From Kordia sp. SMS9 (GTDB lineage: Bacteria; Bacteroidota; Bacteroidia; Flavobacteriales; Flavobacteriaceae), in contig NZ_CP031153.1 in the NCBI RefSeq assembly GCF_003352465.1, positions 4,054,001 through 4,118,000 of the forward strand: a stretch of 64,000 bases of DNA, read 5' to 3'. This document shows, piece by piece, positions 52,539 to 61,570 of the stretch. Numbering within the stretch: position 1 is the stretch's first letter; the number at the start of each line of letters is the position of its first letter. The position numbers and the translations under genes were made by a program. The notes under the pieces are model-generated. The model did no database searches. It had not been told where the DNA came from and worked only from the letters and a program-made list of their open reading frames with translations.

Positions 52539-53536
52539 CGTTCAATTCGGGGTTTTTGAAACCATAATGAAAACCAAGCGGCAAATCGGCCAAGTGATTC
52601 AGTAAAGATTTCCTTTTTTTTAGGCTCGGTAAATATATTTGTAAATCTGAGAACTGCCAAAAACAAAGTGGTTGCATTCCATTTTATTCTCGCTTTTAAT
52701 GTTGGTTTTGGATATTTTACACGCCAAACATACCATCCATTTTTAACAACCATCTTCCCATACTTATATTGATTTGGACGACCAGAAGCATCATGGTGAT
52801 GTTCCAATTGCGCCGAAGTATTGACATATAATTGACCTAATTTGGACACTCTCAACGTAAAATCGGTATCTTCATACAAACCATATCCATCAAAATACGT
52901 GGAGAAATTGAGTTGTTTGAAGATGTCATTTTTAAACGATGAAACGCCGCCCATAAAGACTTCCACAGGGTATATGTTTCCTGAAGGTGGCAAATATCCA
53001 ACAGCTCTTCCATGTGCAAATGTAGGCATGATGCATGGTTTTGTGTCATCTAATAAACCTAGCTTCTTTCGCAGTCGATAACGCTGTGATTCATTTCGAA
53101 ACCAACCATCGTACACAAAAGAATTTGCGGAAGGTTGCACTTTATCTGTGATTTTCGTCCAACTGATTTCATTCGTAATATAACCACCAACACCTAACGC
53201 ATTTGGATAAGTTTTATATGTTCCAATAAGATTTGTAAAATACGCTTTGTCTAAAATTGTGTCGTCATCCAAGAAACAGACAATTTTACTTGTTTCAGCA
53301 ACGTTTTGGATGCCGAAATTTCGTTGTCGCGTCAATCCACGATCAGAATCTTCTACTTTAAAATAGCGCAGATTTTTGAACGGATTTTGACGTAACATTT
53401 CCTTGGTTTTATCATTTCGAGAACCATCTACAATCAAAATTTCATTTGGATACAATGTCTGCGCAACAACCGATTGCAAGAGCGTTTGCAAGGGTTTTGG
53501 GCGCATGTATGTACAAATAATGAGTGTAAATTTCAT
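52535..53536 (-). CDS. Glycosyltransferase family 2
   Basis: 333 residues. Opens with LIICTYMRPKPLQTLLQSV, then ILIVDGSRND, RQRNFGIQNV and FLDDDTILD (the DXD motif). The middle section FFMGGVSSF-like and DGYGLYEDTDFTLRVSKLG carries the conserved ED acceptor pair. Soluble. Overlaps the FkbM gene by 4 bases. Confidence 0.93.
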   Translation of the reverse strand: MKFTLIICTYMRPKPLQTLLQSVVAQTLYPNEILIVDGSRNDKTKEMLRQNPFKNLRYFKVEDSDRGLTRQRNFGIQNVAETSKIVCFLDDDTILDKAYFTNLIGTYKTYPNALGVGGYITNEISWTKITDKVQPSANSFVYDGWFRNESQRYRLRKKLGLLDDTKPCIMPTFAHGRAVGYLPPSGNIYPVEVFMGGVSSFKNDIFKQLNFSTYFDGYGLYEDTDFTLRVSKLGQLYVNTSAQLEHHHDASGRPNQYKYGKMVVKNGWYVWRVKYPKPTLKARIKWNATTLFLAVLRFTNIFTEPKKKEIFTESLGRFAAWFSLWFQKPRIER

Positions 53537-53543
53537 AATATGA

Positions 53544-54389
53544 CTATGATTCTCGCATAAAGATTGTATTAAATTTATCCGTTCGGAATGAGGATTCTAG
53601 CGCAATTTTTTCTTCTGCAACATCATACGAAATTGGCTTGAAGCCAAACGAAGTCACAAATTCGAAAACTTGTGCATCTGTGATTCCGAATTTGTCACCT
53701 GAATTGTTGAATTCAAGCAATATATATTTTAAGGATGGTTTTTGAAGCGTTTCTGTTGCACCTTTCAATACAAAAAATTCAAAACCTTCTACATCAATCT
53801 TTAGGAATGTTGGGGTTTCATTTTTCAACACATCATCTAGCTTTTCTATCGGGACTGAAATCGTTGGAATGTTCTCATTTTCAAGCGCTACTCTATTCAT
53901 CACATCAAAACCTTTAGTAAATTTAAGTTCACCCGTTTCTTCACCCAATCCAATATTTAAGCATCTTACTTTTTCTTCTAAGGCATTTAGTTTAATATTT
54001 CTTAGAAGCTTCTGATAGGTATTCGGAATCGGTTCAATCGCGATCGTTCGCGCTTTGGAAACTCCCGAAGCTAGTAATGAAAAATGTCCCACATTGGCAC
54101 CAATATCTACAAACAAGTCATTTTCATCCAAATGTTGCATCACAAACATAGAATCTTCATAATCAGCAAGTTTTATGTAGATATTTGACACAATTCCTGC
54201 ATCTCCTTTTTTAGCATAAAATTTCAAACCATGAATCCATTTGTACACTCTGTCTTTTGGACGAATCGTTTGAATTACATTAAACTTAATATATCGAAAT
54301 AAAGCACCATTTGCATTTCCGTTGATTAACGGATGACTTTGAAACTTTTTTCGCCGTTTTTTAAGCTTTTTTAGTATTTTTTGAATCAT
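53544..54389 (-). CDS. FkbM-family methyltransferase
   Basis: 281 residues. Signature LFVDIGANVGHFSLLASGV (motif I), IAIEPIPNTYQKLL, FLKIDVEGFEFFVLKGA and YILLEFNN. Basic N-terminal tail (LKKLKKRRKKF). Probably O-methylates a sugar of the same polysaccharide, at a different position from the protein at 51759. Confidence 0.92.
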   Translation of the reverse strand: MIQKILKKLKKRRKKFQSHPLINGNANGALFRYIKFNVIQTIRPKDRVYKWIHGLKFYAKKGDAGIVSNIYIKLADYEDSMFVMQHLDENDLFVDIGANVGHFSLLASGVSKARTIAIEPIPNTYQKLLRNIKLNALEEKVRCLNIGLGEETGELKFTKGFDVMNRVALENENIPTISVPIEKLDDVLKNETPTFLKIDVEGFEFFVLKGATETLQKPSLKYILLEFNNSGDKFGITDAQVFEFVTSFGFKPISYDVAEEKIALESSFRTDKFNTIFMRES

Positions 54390-54406
54390 ACGTTTTTTAT
54401 TGCATT

Positions 54407-55558
54407 CTATTTTTTTAGCATCACAGCTTTATATGCTTTTATATTTTTTTGCAGGATACTTCCCATAATATCAAAATTTTTGAGAGCCACTTCTCTTGCA
54501 TAGGCTCCAAATTTTTCTCTTTTGTTTTTATCTTGCAACAATTCAATCATATACTCAGCAAATAGTTCATGATTTTTAGGATTTACAGTATATCCTGTTT
54601 CATTATGAATCATGACTTCTTTTGCCCATCCAACATCAGAGGTTATTAACGGTTTTGCAGATGCCATGGCTTCAATCCACGTCATTGGCAACGCTTCGGC
54701 AAAACTAGGCAATACAATCACAGCTGCTGCTGCTAAATATGTTTTTACTTCTGCATGTGGAACTTGTTGAATATGTGTGACTTGCTTTTTAGCTTCTTTT
54801 GAAAGCAGGTTGTAAAAAAGTTGCAATGTAGACACATTATCAAATATATCTACGGTATCTTTTCCTAAGAGTGTGAGTGTGGCTTCAGGGTTTGATTCAA
54901 TGACTTTATTAAAAGCTGATGCCAATTCCAATACTCCTTTTTTACGAATAATGGTTCCAAAATATAATACGTTGTTTTCTTTTACGTTAGCGGCAGGAAG
55001 TGGTAAAAAGTAGTTGGTAAATATACCGTTATGAACCGTATCAATAGTGTTGTTTAGTTTGAATAATTCTTTTGTCTTTTGTGCCGTGAAATCACTGGCA
55101 GAAATAATTTTATCAGCACTTCGCAGCGCCTTCCCTTCAAAATAAGCATTTTTCGATTTTACTTTTCTTCCATCTAAATGACAAAAATACGTATCTGAAC
55201 CATTTAGGCGAATCACCAAAGGAATTGAAAATTTCATAAATGCCGTGATTCCTGTCCAATCTGGAGCTTCCAAAACATCAATTTGATCCTCCGACACATA
55301 GTTTTGAACATAGTTTTGTATGTATTTTCTATTGGTATACCAAGTAAGATACATTTTGCTTACTTGTTGTTTTATTTTGTGAACCTTGATGGTTCCGTCA
55401 TAAAATATTTTGTTTTCATTTTGTGAGTAAATGAAAACAGAAACTTTATGTCCATTACTTGTTAATGAAAGTGCCACGTTGCGAATGGAAGTGCCAATTC
55501 CTCCAGTGGTGGCAACGTTTTCATGAGGATATTCAGGAAGTAAAAAACCTATATGCAT
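54407..55558 (-). CDS. Glycosyltransferase family 4
   Basis: 383 residues. N-terminal PHENVATTGGIGTSIRNVALSL (the Gly-rich acceptor loop), VLYFGTIIRKKGVLELASAF and PSFAEALPMTWIEAMASAKPLITSDVGWAKE with the E-x7-E acids. It overlaps the upstream gene by 10 bases. Confidence 0.93.
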   Translation of the reverse strand: MHIGFLLPEYPHENVATTGGIGTSIRNVALSLTSNGHKVSVFIYSQNENKIFYDGTIKVHKIKQQVSKMYLTWYTNRKYIQNYVQNYVSEDQIDVLEAPDWTGITAFMKFSIPLVIRLNGSDTYFCHLDGRKVKSKNAYFEGKALRSADKIISASDFTAQKTKELFKLNNTIDTVHNGIFTNYFLPLPAANVKENNVLYFGTIIRKKGVLELASAFNKVIESNPEATLTLLGKDTVDIFDNVSTLQLFYNLLSKEAKKQVTHIQQVPHAEVKTYLAAAAVIVLPSFAEALPMTWIEAMASAKPLITSDVGWAKEVMIHNETGYTVNPKNHELFAEYMIELLQDKNKREKFGAYAREVALKNFDIMGSILQKNIKAYKAVMLKK

Positions 55559-56961
55559 GTGTTGTTTAATATTTGTTGAAAAGCTGTATGCATGCGCATC
55601 GTAACTTTATGTAAAGGATGTTTTGTGAGCGTTTTTGCCCAATGAATACGGTGTTCTTTATTGATTTCTTGTTGGGCTTCAAAGTTTACTAACAATGATT
55701 GCAATTCATTTTTTGATTGTATATGCTGTATTGCTTTTGGATGTTTGTCAAAGGTTTTAAAATGTACAAATTGATACAAGCGTTCAATATCAAAATCTTT
55801 ATGTCCAGTTGCTTGCTTGTAATGACAGTAAAATGCAGGTTTCCCAAGTAAAATAGCGTCCAACGCCATGGTAGAACCTATGTTGAAAATAGCACTACAA
55901 TAGTGCAATGTACTGTACAAAACTCCTAAGTTTGAGTTTACAGTATAGTCTTTTGGCAGTGGAAATTCTTCATGATTCCACGTTGGAATGACTTCCGTAA
56001 TGACCTCTTTATAAGCTTCCAAAATTGGAATAAAACCTTGATTGTAATCTGATGGATTCGCGCGTAAAATGACATGATACTGTTCTAAACTCGTTTGATT
56101 ATGCGCTTTTATCGCTTCCGCGAGATCTTTTAAATACAACGGATCGTCCATTCCTATCGAAGTAAAATTTCCTGAAAAACACAGTAATTTTTTATCTATA
56201 GGTAAATTATATGCTTTGTAAAATAATTCTTTATCAATTAAATATTCAGACTTTGTGTAAAAGGTAAATTGTGGTGTTCCCGTAACTGTGATATTATTTT
56301 GCTCAACTTCATCAGGATAATATTGTAACATTTCTTCCTTCATATATTCGCTCCAAACGAAGTAATGGTCTGCTTTGAGCATTTTGTTTCCTTTTGGAAG
56401 ATTGTCCCATGAATAAATAAAACTCACCACAGGAATTCCCAAATCGCGCGCCGCTAACACAGGCGCTAACGAAAAACTAGATACTTGATGCGAACAATAC
56501 ATCATATCTGGCGTATTTGCTTGTAAATATGCCAAACATTCTTGGTAATAGTTGGAGTTTCTCGTTTGCTGAAAGAAAGACGTTTCTAACTTTTGAATTC
56601 CTTTTTTGGAAGCATAAAAACGTGATAAAAAGCGAATCAATCCAAATCTGATATTTTTCTTGAAATTGCTTGTTACTGGAGCTACTCTGTACAACAAATG
56701 CTTTTTTGTAGCTTGTGTTTTATCATTGTAACGCAGCGTAGATTTTGCTTTTAAATAGCGTAAAAAGTCTGTTTTTCCTTTGTAATCAAACGCAGGCAGT
56801 TGTTGTGTTTGAATGCCTTTGGGAAGTTTTTCCAAAGCGGAAGACTTCACGTTGTGCCAAACCAACATGTCAATGTTTTCGGGAGTTTCAAAGAAATCAC
56901 TTGCATAATGATTTTCAAAACTTTGATATCCCACAAATATGGAAATTATCTTTTTTCGCAT
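55549..56961 (-). CDS. GT-B-fold putative glycosyltransferase (capsule-synthesis type)
   Basis: 470 residues. It lacks a standard family signature but has a GT-B look: a central PVVSFIYSWDNLPKGNKML segment, VTGTPQFTFY, and a C-terminal GSTMALDAILLGKPAFYC, the donor-site motif of capsule KpsC/S- and LpxB-like proteins. Probably adds or polymerises a sugar. Overlaps its neighbours by 10 and 16 bases. Confidence 0.78.
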   Translation of the reverse strand: MRKKIISIFVGYQSFENHYASDFFETPENIDMLVWHNVKSSALEKLPKGIQTQQLPAFDYKGKTDFLRYLKAKSTLRYNDKTQATKKHLLYRVAPVTSNFKKNIRFGLIRFLSRFYASKKGIQKLETSFFQQTRNSNYYQECLAYLQANTPDMMYCSHQVSSFSLAPVLAARDLGIPVVSFIYSWDNLPKGNKMLKADHYFVWSEYMKEEMLQYYPDEVEQNNITVTGTPQFTFYTKSEYLIDKELFYKAYNLPIDKKLLCFSGNFTSIGMDDPLYLKDLAEAIKAHNQTSLEQYHVILRANPSDYNQGFIPILEAYKEVITEVIPTWNHEEFPLPKDYTVNSNLGVLYSTLHYCSAIFNIGSTMALDAILLGKPAFYCHYKQATGHKDFDIERLYQFVHFKTFDKHPKAIQHIQSKNELQSLLVNFEAQQEINKEHRIHWAKTLTKHPLHKVTMRMHTAFQQILNNTCI

Positions 56962-58520
56962 GGGGCAATCGCGTTATTGATAGTATCCGCAAATATAGCC
57001 ATTGAAAGGATTCTGAAAAGAAAATATACACCTCTATTTGGATTTTTTTGTTGTTGCTTTGCCAATGCGAGTACTTTTTGGGTGTCAAACACCGTTTTTA
57101 ATGCCTCAATATGGGTTTCTAAGAGTTCATATAACTTCACTCCTATTTCATTAGAAATTCGATGATTCCAGTCTTGAACGGTAACATCTGACTGAATTGG
57201 GTTTCTAAAAAACGCCAGTAAATCCTGATTGGAATCGTAGATGATTTGCTCATGTATTTGATCGTATTCGTAGCGTTTGTGTGGCAAATTGTGTGTTTCT
57301 TGAATGAATTGTTCATGCAAAAACGGCGTGATTTTGTTTCGATACGCCGATAATAGCTTGTGACGATTCCCAAAATTGCCTGGCAAACGTCCTTTACGGT
57401 AGAAATTCATTAAGATTTCTGCGTTGGTAGTTCCTTCGTAGCTGTCAGTGATTGTTGCCGAAATATTTTCTGGATAGGATTTTATAAACGACTCATAATC
57501 AACTACAAAAGTGTTTGACAAAAATTCTTTCGGTGTTACATAGTTGTGTAACGCTTTCGCGAGATGTGTCGCTGCTGGGAAGAACATGCGGACACATTCA
57601 CCTGCTTCGCCCATCACGTAGCTGTAATCGTTTGGAATGCCTTCGTCTACAAATTTGAGCATGTCTACATAAGAAATCGTTCCCAATCCGCCAGAAATAT
57701 TCGCTATTTGCTTGGCATAGTGTTCAAATTCTTCTTCATCACACAAGGTTGTATGCTCGTACGAAAGATCAAGCTTTACAGCAATTTCCTTTCCTTGCAT
57801 GACATCTGCCGAATAGACTTCGCCAAAGTTTCCAGTTTTGAAGTGTTCATTTCCTTCCTCAACCTGACTTAACAATGTTAAACTATCTTTTCCTGCTGTA
57901 GCGCCAAAAAATAGCTTTTCCGTTACATGCATCGCTTCTTTGAGTGAAAATGATGGTTTTTTTGTGGAAAAAGTAATGTCTAACTCTTTTCCAGAATGGT
58001 TCAAATCAGCATTAAAAGTATGCAATTTTCCACCTTCAATTCGTGAAATTCCTTTGTAAGGCAACGGAAATGGTTGTACTTGGTAACCAAATGCAAAATG
58101 TGCTTGTATTCCATCAGGATCAAACTGTAATGGAAGTTGAAATTTTTTGAAGTTTTGAAAATTTAAGAAGAAATGCAGTGCATCTTTATTAGTTAGATAA
58201 AAACTTCCGTTAACACCATATAAGTCATTCACAATGAGTAGTTTGTTGTTTTTTTTATCGTGAATAAAAATTTCAAAAATACCTCCGATTTCATTGTAAA
58301 TATTTTCCACTACATTGTCTACATTACCATGCAATTCTTTGATGAAATCTAAGATTTTTTCCTGTGTATGATCGGAAGAATACCAAACGATTTTAAACAA
58401 TTCACTATCAAAAATATATACATTGCTTCCTTTGTTGGCTTCTTTGAAAAGTTGTATTTCAAAGATATTTGCTGCAAAAGAAATGTGAAAGTTCGTTATC
58501 GTATGTTTTTCAAAGTTCAC
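56946..58520 (-). CDS. Asparagine-synthase-like PP-loop protein with degenerate N-terminal domain
   Basis: 524 residues. Residues 60-130 look like a class II glutamine-amidotransferase fold (EIGGIFEIFIHDKKNNKLLIVNDLYG), but the chain has no Cys at position 2, so it probably cannot use glutamine. The C-terminal synthetase part has the PP-loop FFGATAGKDSLTLL (normally SGGxDS). It may amidate or ligate a carboxyl group of a sugar, such as a uronic or nonulosonic acid, using ammonia or another amine. A GTG start at 58520 overlaps the neuA stop by 4 bases. Confidence 0.8.
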   Translation of the reverse strand: MNFEKHTITNFHISFAANIFEIQLFKEANKGSNVYIFDSELFKIVWYSSDHTQEKILDFIKELHGNVDNVVENIYNEIGGIFEIFIHDKKNNKLLIVNDLYGVNGSFYLTNKDALHFFLNFQNFKKFQLPLQFDPDGIQAHFAFGYQVQPFPLPYKGISRIEGGKLHTFNADLNHSGKELDITFSTKKPSFSLKEAMHVTEKLFFGATAGKDSLTLLSQVEEGNEHFKTGNFGEVYSADVMQGKEIAVKLDLSYEHTTLCDEEEFEHYAKQIANISGGLGTISYVDMLKFVDEGIPNDYSYVMGEAGECVRMFFPAATHLAKALHNYVTPKEFLSNTFVVDYESFIKSYPENISATITDSYEGTTNAEILMNFYRKGRLPGNFGNRHKLLSAYRNKITPFLHEQFIQETHNLPHKRYEYDQIHEQIIYDSNQDLLAFFRNPIQSDVTVQDWNHRISNEIGVKLYELLETHIEALKTVFDTQKVLALAKQQQKNPNRGVYFLFRILSMAIFADTINNAIAPCEKR

Positions 58521-59215
58521 AGTGTGATTGTTTTTGCTAATTCAGTTGCTTTTTCCCAATCTTCCAACGTATCAATGTTTACGTAGTAGCGTTCATCAGA
58601 TACAATATACGCCAAAGATTTTCCATATAATGAATTTTCCTCCATTAAAACTTTTGTTTTGGTGATGTAAATGCTTCCATCTCTGTGATAAGCTTTTGGC
58701 AATTCTTGTCGCCTCGGAATGATGTGTTGTTCACCTGTTGCAATCTGTAAAATACCATTTTCATTGGCTTCAAACGTCCAATGTGGATTGTATTGATGTG
58801 GAACTTCTAAGACTGAAACTAGTGAATCTGTTTGTTTTTCTTTAAAAGTTTCCACTGCTTTGTCCAAAAATCCTTTCGGTCGGAACGGACTCGTGGGTTG
58901 TAATAAACAGATAGCGTCAAACTTTTTTCCTTGTGCTTCTAAAAATGCTACGGCATGCTGAATGACAGGCAATGTTGGTGTTGTGTCTTCCGCCAAGTGT
59001 GTTGGACGCACAAAGGGTACATTCGCGCCAAGCGACTTCGCAATCTCAATAATTGCTGAATCGTCCGTCGTGACCAACACTTCTGCAATGTGTTTTGATT
59101 GCAATGCCGCGTCAATACTGTATTGAATGAGTGGTTTTCCGTGAAGCAATTTTTTGTTTTTACCTGGAACACCTTTGCTTCCGCCGCGTGCTGGTATGAT
59201 TGCAAGAATGGTCAT
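58517..59215 (-). CDS. neuA: Acylneuraminate cytidylyltransferase (CMP-nonulosonate synthetase)
   Basis: 232 residues. IIPARGGSKGVPGKNKKLL is the nucleotide-binding motif, LLQPTSPFR the substrate strand and YVNIDTLEDWEKA the usual end. It activates a nonulosonic acid as the CMP-sugar. With NeuB and NeuC nearby the product could be N-acetylneuraminic or legionaminic acid; sequence alone does not separate them here. Confidence 0.92.
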   Translation of the reverse strand: MTILAIIPARGGSKGVPGKNKKLLHGKPLIQYSIDAALQSKHIAEVLVTTDDSAIIEIAKSLGANVPFVRPTHLAEDTTPTLPVIQHAVAFLEAQGKKFDAICLLQPTSPFRPKGFLDKAVETFKEKQTDSLVSVLEVPHQYNPHWTFEANENGILQIATGEQHIIPRRQELPKAYHRDGSIYITKTKVLMEENSLYGKSLAYIVSDERYYVNIDTLEDWEKATELAKTITL

Positions 59216-59219
59216 GTTA

Positions 59220-60143
59220 TTATAGTTTTAGCACTTTTTGAAGGTCTTTTATAAGAATTTCAGTTCGTATTTCTCTTCCTTTTTTTGTGGTATGATACGG
59301 ATGATCGTATATAAGATCGTCTTGAAATATATAATTTTCTGGACTTCCAATGAGCTTTATAGTCGTGTTTTTATAAAATTTTTCCAAATCTTCTTTGAAA
59401 CGTACATCGTATTGCGATGCAGCAATCAACGGATAACTCACGTAAAAAGTAGCGCCTTTGCTTTCTGCCATTTGTTGCGCTTTTAGCATTGCATTTTTAA
59501 AATGATTGCTAAGTTTATGATTGTACTGATACTTTTCATAGCGCGTAATTTCAGTCTTTTTCCAAGTTTTAGATTTGTCTAAATGGTGAATGTAATCGCC
59601 TCGTGAATTCGTTTGCAAGCTACTTTTTTGAGTATGTAAAAATTGATATTTTAAATTTTTATAGAGTAATAGCGTATTTATTTTAGGCACTTTTGTGAGA
59701 AAGTTTACTTTTTGGGTAAAACTCAAATATGAAAAGAACGACGGATGGTTGTAAATGCTTACGCAAAGTGTATGCGACATCATATTTTCATTGTTCACAT
59801 AGTAATTGTCAAATTCAGGAATGTAGAGAAATATATCGCCTTTTTGCAAGTTTGATGCAATATAGTTGAGTACAAATTCATAATCATGCGAGATTGAAAA
59901 TGAGGTGTTGAATGTTTCCATATTTAGTTTCTTGCTAAGCAGTTCAGAATCGAGTGAATACCCAACATTAGAACCTCCAGAAACGATCATTTTTGGACTT
60001 TTTACGGAATTTCTTATAAATGATATGCGCTGATTTTCAGTAGACAACTCCATGCTTTTGCGCTGTATGACAAGAAAGACGATTATATTTATGGAGAAAA
60101 ATATAATGACAAAAAGTGCTATTTTTTTTAAATATTTTTTCAT
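59220..60143 (-). CDS. SGNH-like membrane-anchored protein, MBOAT partner
   Basis: 307 residues. One N-terminal TM helix (about 8-26), then a periplasmic domain with a GGSNVGYSLD block near residue 56 (SGNH block I position) and YDHPYHTTKKGREIRTEIL at the end (Asp/His block). This resembles DltD/AlgX-like partners that hand an acyl group from an MBOAT protein to a glycan. It overlaps the MBOAT gene by one base, so the two are a coupled pair. Confidence 0.78.
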   Translation of the reverse strand: MKKYLKKIALFVIIFFSINIIVFLVIQRKSMELSTENQRISFIRNSVKSPKMIVSGGSNVGYSLDSELLSKKLNMETFNTSFSISHDYEFVLNYIASNLQKGDIFLYIPEFDNYYVNNENMMSHTLCVSIYNHPSFFSYLSFTQKVNFLTKVPKINTLLLYKNLKYQFLHTQKSSLQTNSRGDYIHHLDKSKTWKKTEITRYEKYQYNHKLSNHFKNAMLKAQQMAESKGATFYVSYPLIAASQYDVRFKEDLEKFYKNTTIKLIGSPENYIFQDDLIYDHPYHTTKKGREIRTEILIKDLQKVLKL

Positions 60144-61570
60144 CAGAATTGAAAATAAATAAAATCAACTACTTCATTTTTTTCGCTGTAAAATAAAATT
60201 AACTGCGTTATTCCTACGTAATATGCCCATCTAAGATACTTATTTTGAATAGTTGGTGCTTCTTTTTTACGAATGATCCATTCTATGAGCACAAATGCAA
60301 TTAAAAGCATCGGAACTTCCAATCCGATACTGTAGGCAGTTTTGTTAGAGGAAAAACTGAATATATTTTCTATATATTGAAACGCCGCTGTAATGTTTTC
60401 CGCTCGAAAAAAGATCCAAGCAAATGTGACAATTGTAAATGTACTTAGGATTTGAAAAAACTCTCTAAAAGAAGGCAGTATACTGTTTTCTGCAACTACA
60501 TTGGTATGCGTTCGATTTTTTTGTAAAATTAATAAAGGAATGAAAAATAATGCATTGAGAAATCCCCAAAAAATAAAGGTCCAATTGGCGCCGTGCCAAA
60601 ATCCGCTCACCAAAAAGATGATGAATACATTTCGTATTTTTTTTCCTTGTGTTCCTTTGCTTCCGCCTAACGGAATGTAGACATAATCGCGAAACCACGT
60701 AGATAATGATATGTGCCAACGACGCCAAAACTCTGCGATATCTCTTGAAAAGTATGGTTTTTTAAAGTTGGTCATTAAGTCAAATCCAAACAATCGGGCA
60801 ACTCCAATAGCAATGTCAGAATATCCGCTGAAGTCTCCATATATTTGAAATGCAAATAATACAGCTCCCAAAATTAACGTGGGCGCATTGTACACTTCGC
60901 TGTTTTCAAAAATAACGTTGACATACATCGCACAGGAATCTGCAATGACAATTTTTTTGAAAAATCCCCACAAAATTAACTGCACTCCCGAAACCGCTTT
61001 TTCATACTGAAATACACGTTTTACCAAAAATTGCGGCAATAAGTTTGTGGCGCGTTCTATGGGACCTGCTACGAGTTGTGGAAAAAATGCTACAAAAGTA
61101 GCAAAGTTGATAAACTGATGTGATGGTTCAATTTTTTCGCGATACACGTCAATAGTGTAACTCAATGTTTGGAAGGTGTAAAACGAAATTCCGACAGGTA
61201 AAATGATGTTTAACGTACTGATATTTGACTGAATTCCAATACTTTGGAATAATTCAACAAAACTTTCAATAAAAAAATTGAAATATTTAAAAAACGCGAG
61301 TAATCCCAGATTTACAAAAATACTTATGTATAAAAAGTGCTTTTTTTTCCTTTTAATTCTTGTGTTACGGATTGCTTTCGCAACGAAAAAATCAACAACC
61401 GTACTAAAGAGTATAAGTGATAAAAAACGCCAATCCCACCAACCATAAAAGACATAACTTGCAATAAGAATTAGGATATTTTGGTATTGAATTCTTTTCT
61501 GCAATACAAACCAGTAGCTAAAAAAAACGATTAGCAGGAAAAGTAAGAAAACAAGCGAATTGAATATCAT
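60143..61570 (-). CDS. MBOAT-family O-acyltransferase (AlgI/DltB-like)
   Basis: 475 residues, about eleven TM helices. The MBOAT core has YFSRDIAEFWRRWHISLSTWFRDYVYIPLGGSKG and the catalytic-His region VSGFWHGANWTFIFWG. These proteins move acetyl (or other acyl) groups across the inner membrane. Paired with the adjacent SGNH-like protein it likely O-acylates the polysaccharide. Overlaps neuC and the SGNH gene by one base each. Confidence 0.94.
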   Translation of the reverse strand: MIFNSLVFLLFLLIVFFSYWFVLQKRIQYQNILILIASYVFYGWWDWRFLSLILFSTVVDFFVAKAIRNTRIKRKKKHFLYISIFVNLGLLAFFKYFNFFIESFVELFQSIGIQSNISTLNIILPVGISFYTFQTLSYTIDVYREKIEPSHQFINFATFVAFFPQLVAGPIERATNLLPQFLVKRVFQYEKAVSGVQLILWGFFKKIVIADSCAMYVNVIFENSEVYNAPTLILGAVLFAFQIYGDFSGYSDIAIGVARLFGFDLMTNFKKPYFSRDIAEFWRRWHISLSTWFRDYVYIPLGGSKGTQGKKIRNVFIIFLVSGFWHGANWTFIFWGFLNALFFIPLLILQKNRTHTNVVAENSILPSFREFFQILSTFTIVTFAWIFFRAENITAAFQYIENIFSFSSNKTAYSIGLEVPMLLIAFVLIEWIIRKKEAPTIQNKYLRWAYYVGITQLILFYSEKNEVVDFIYFQF

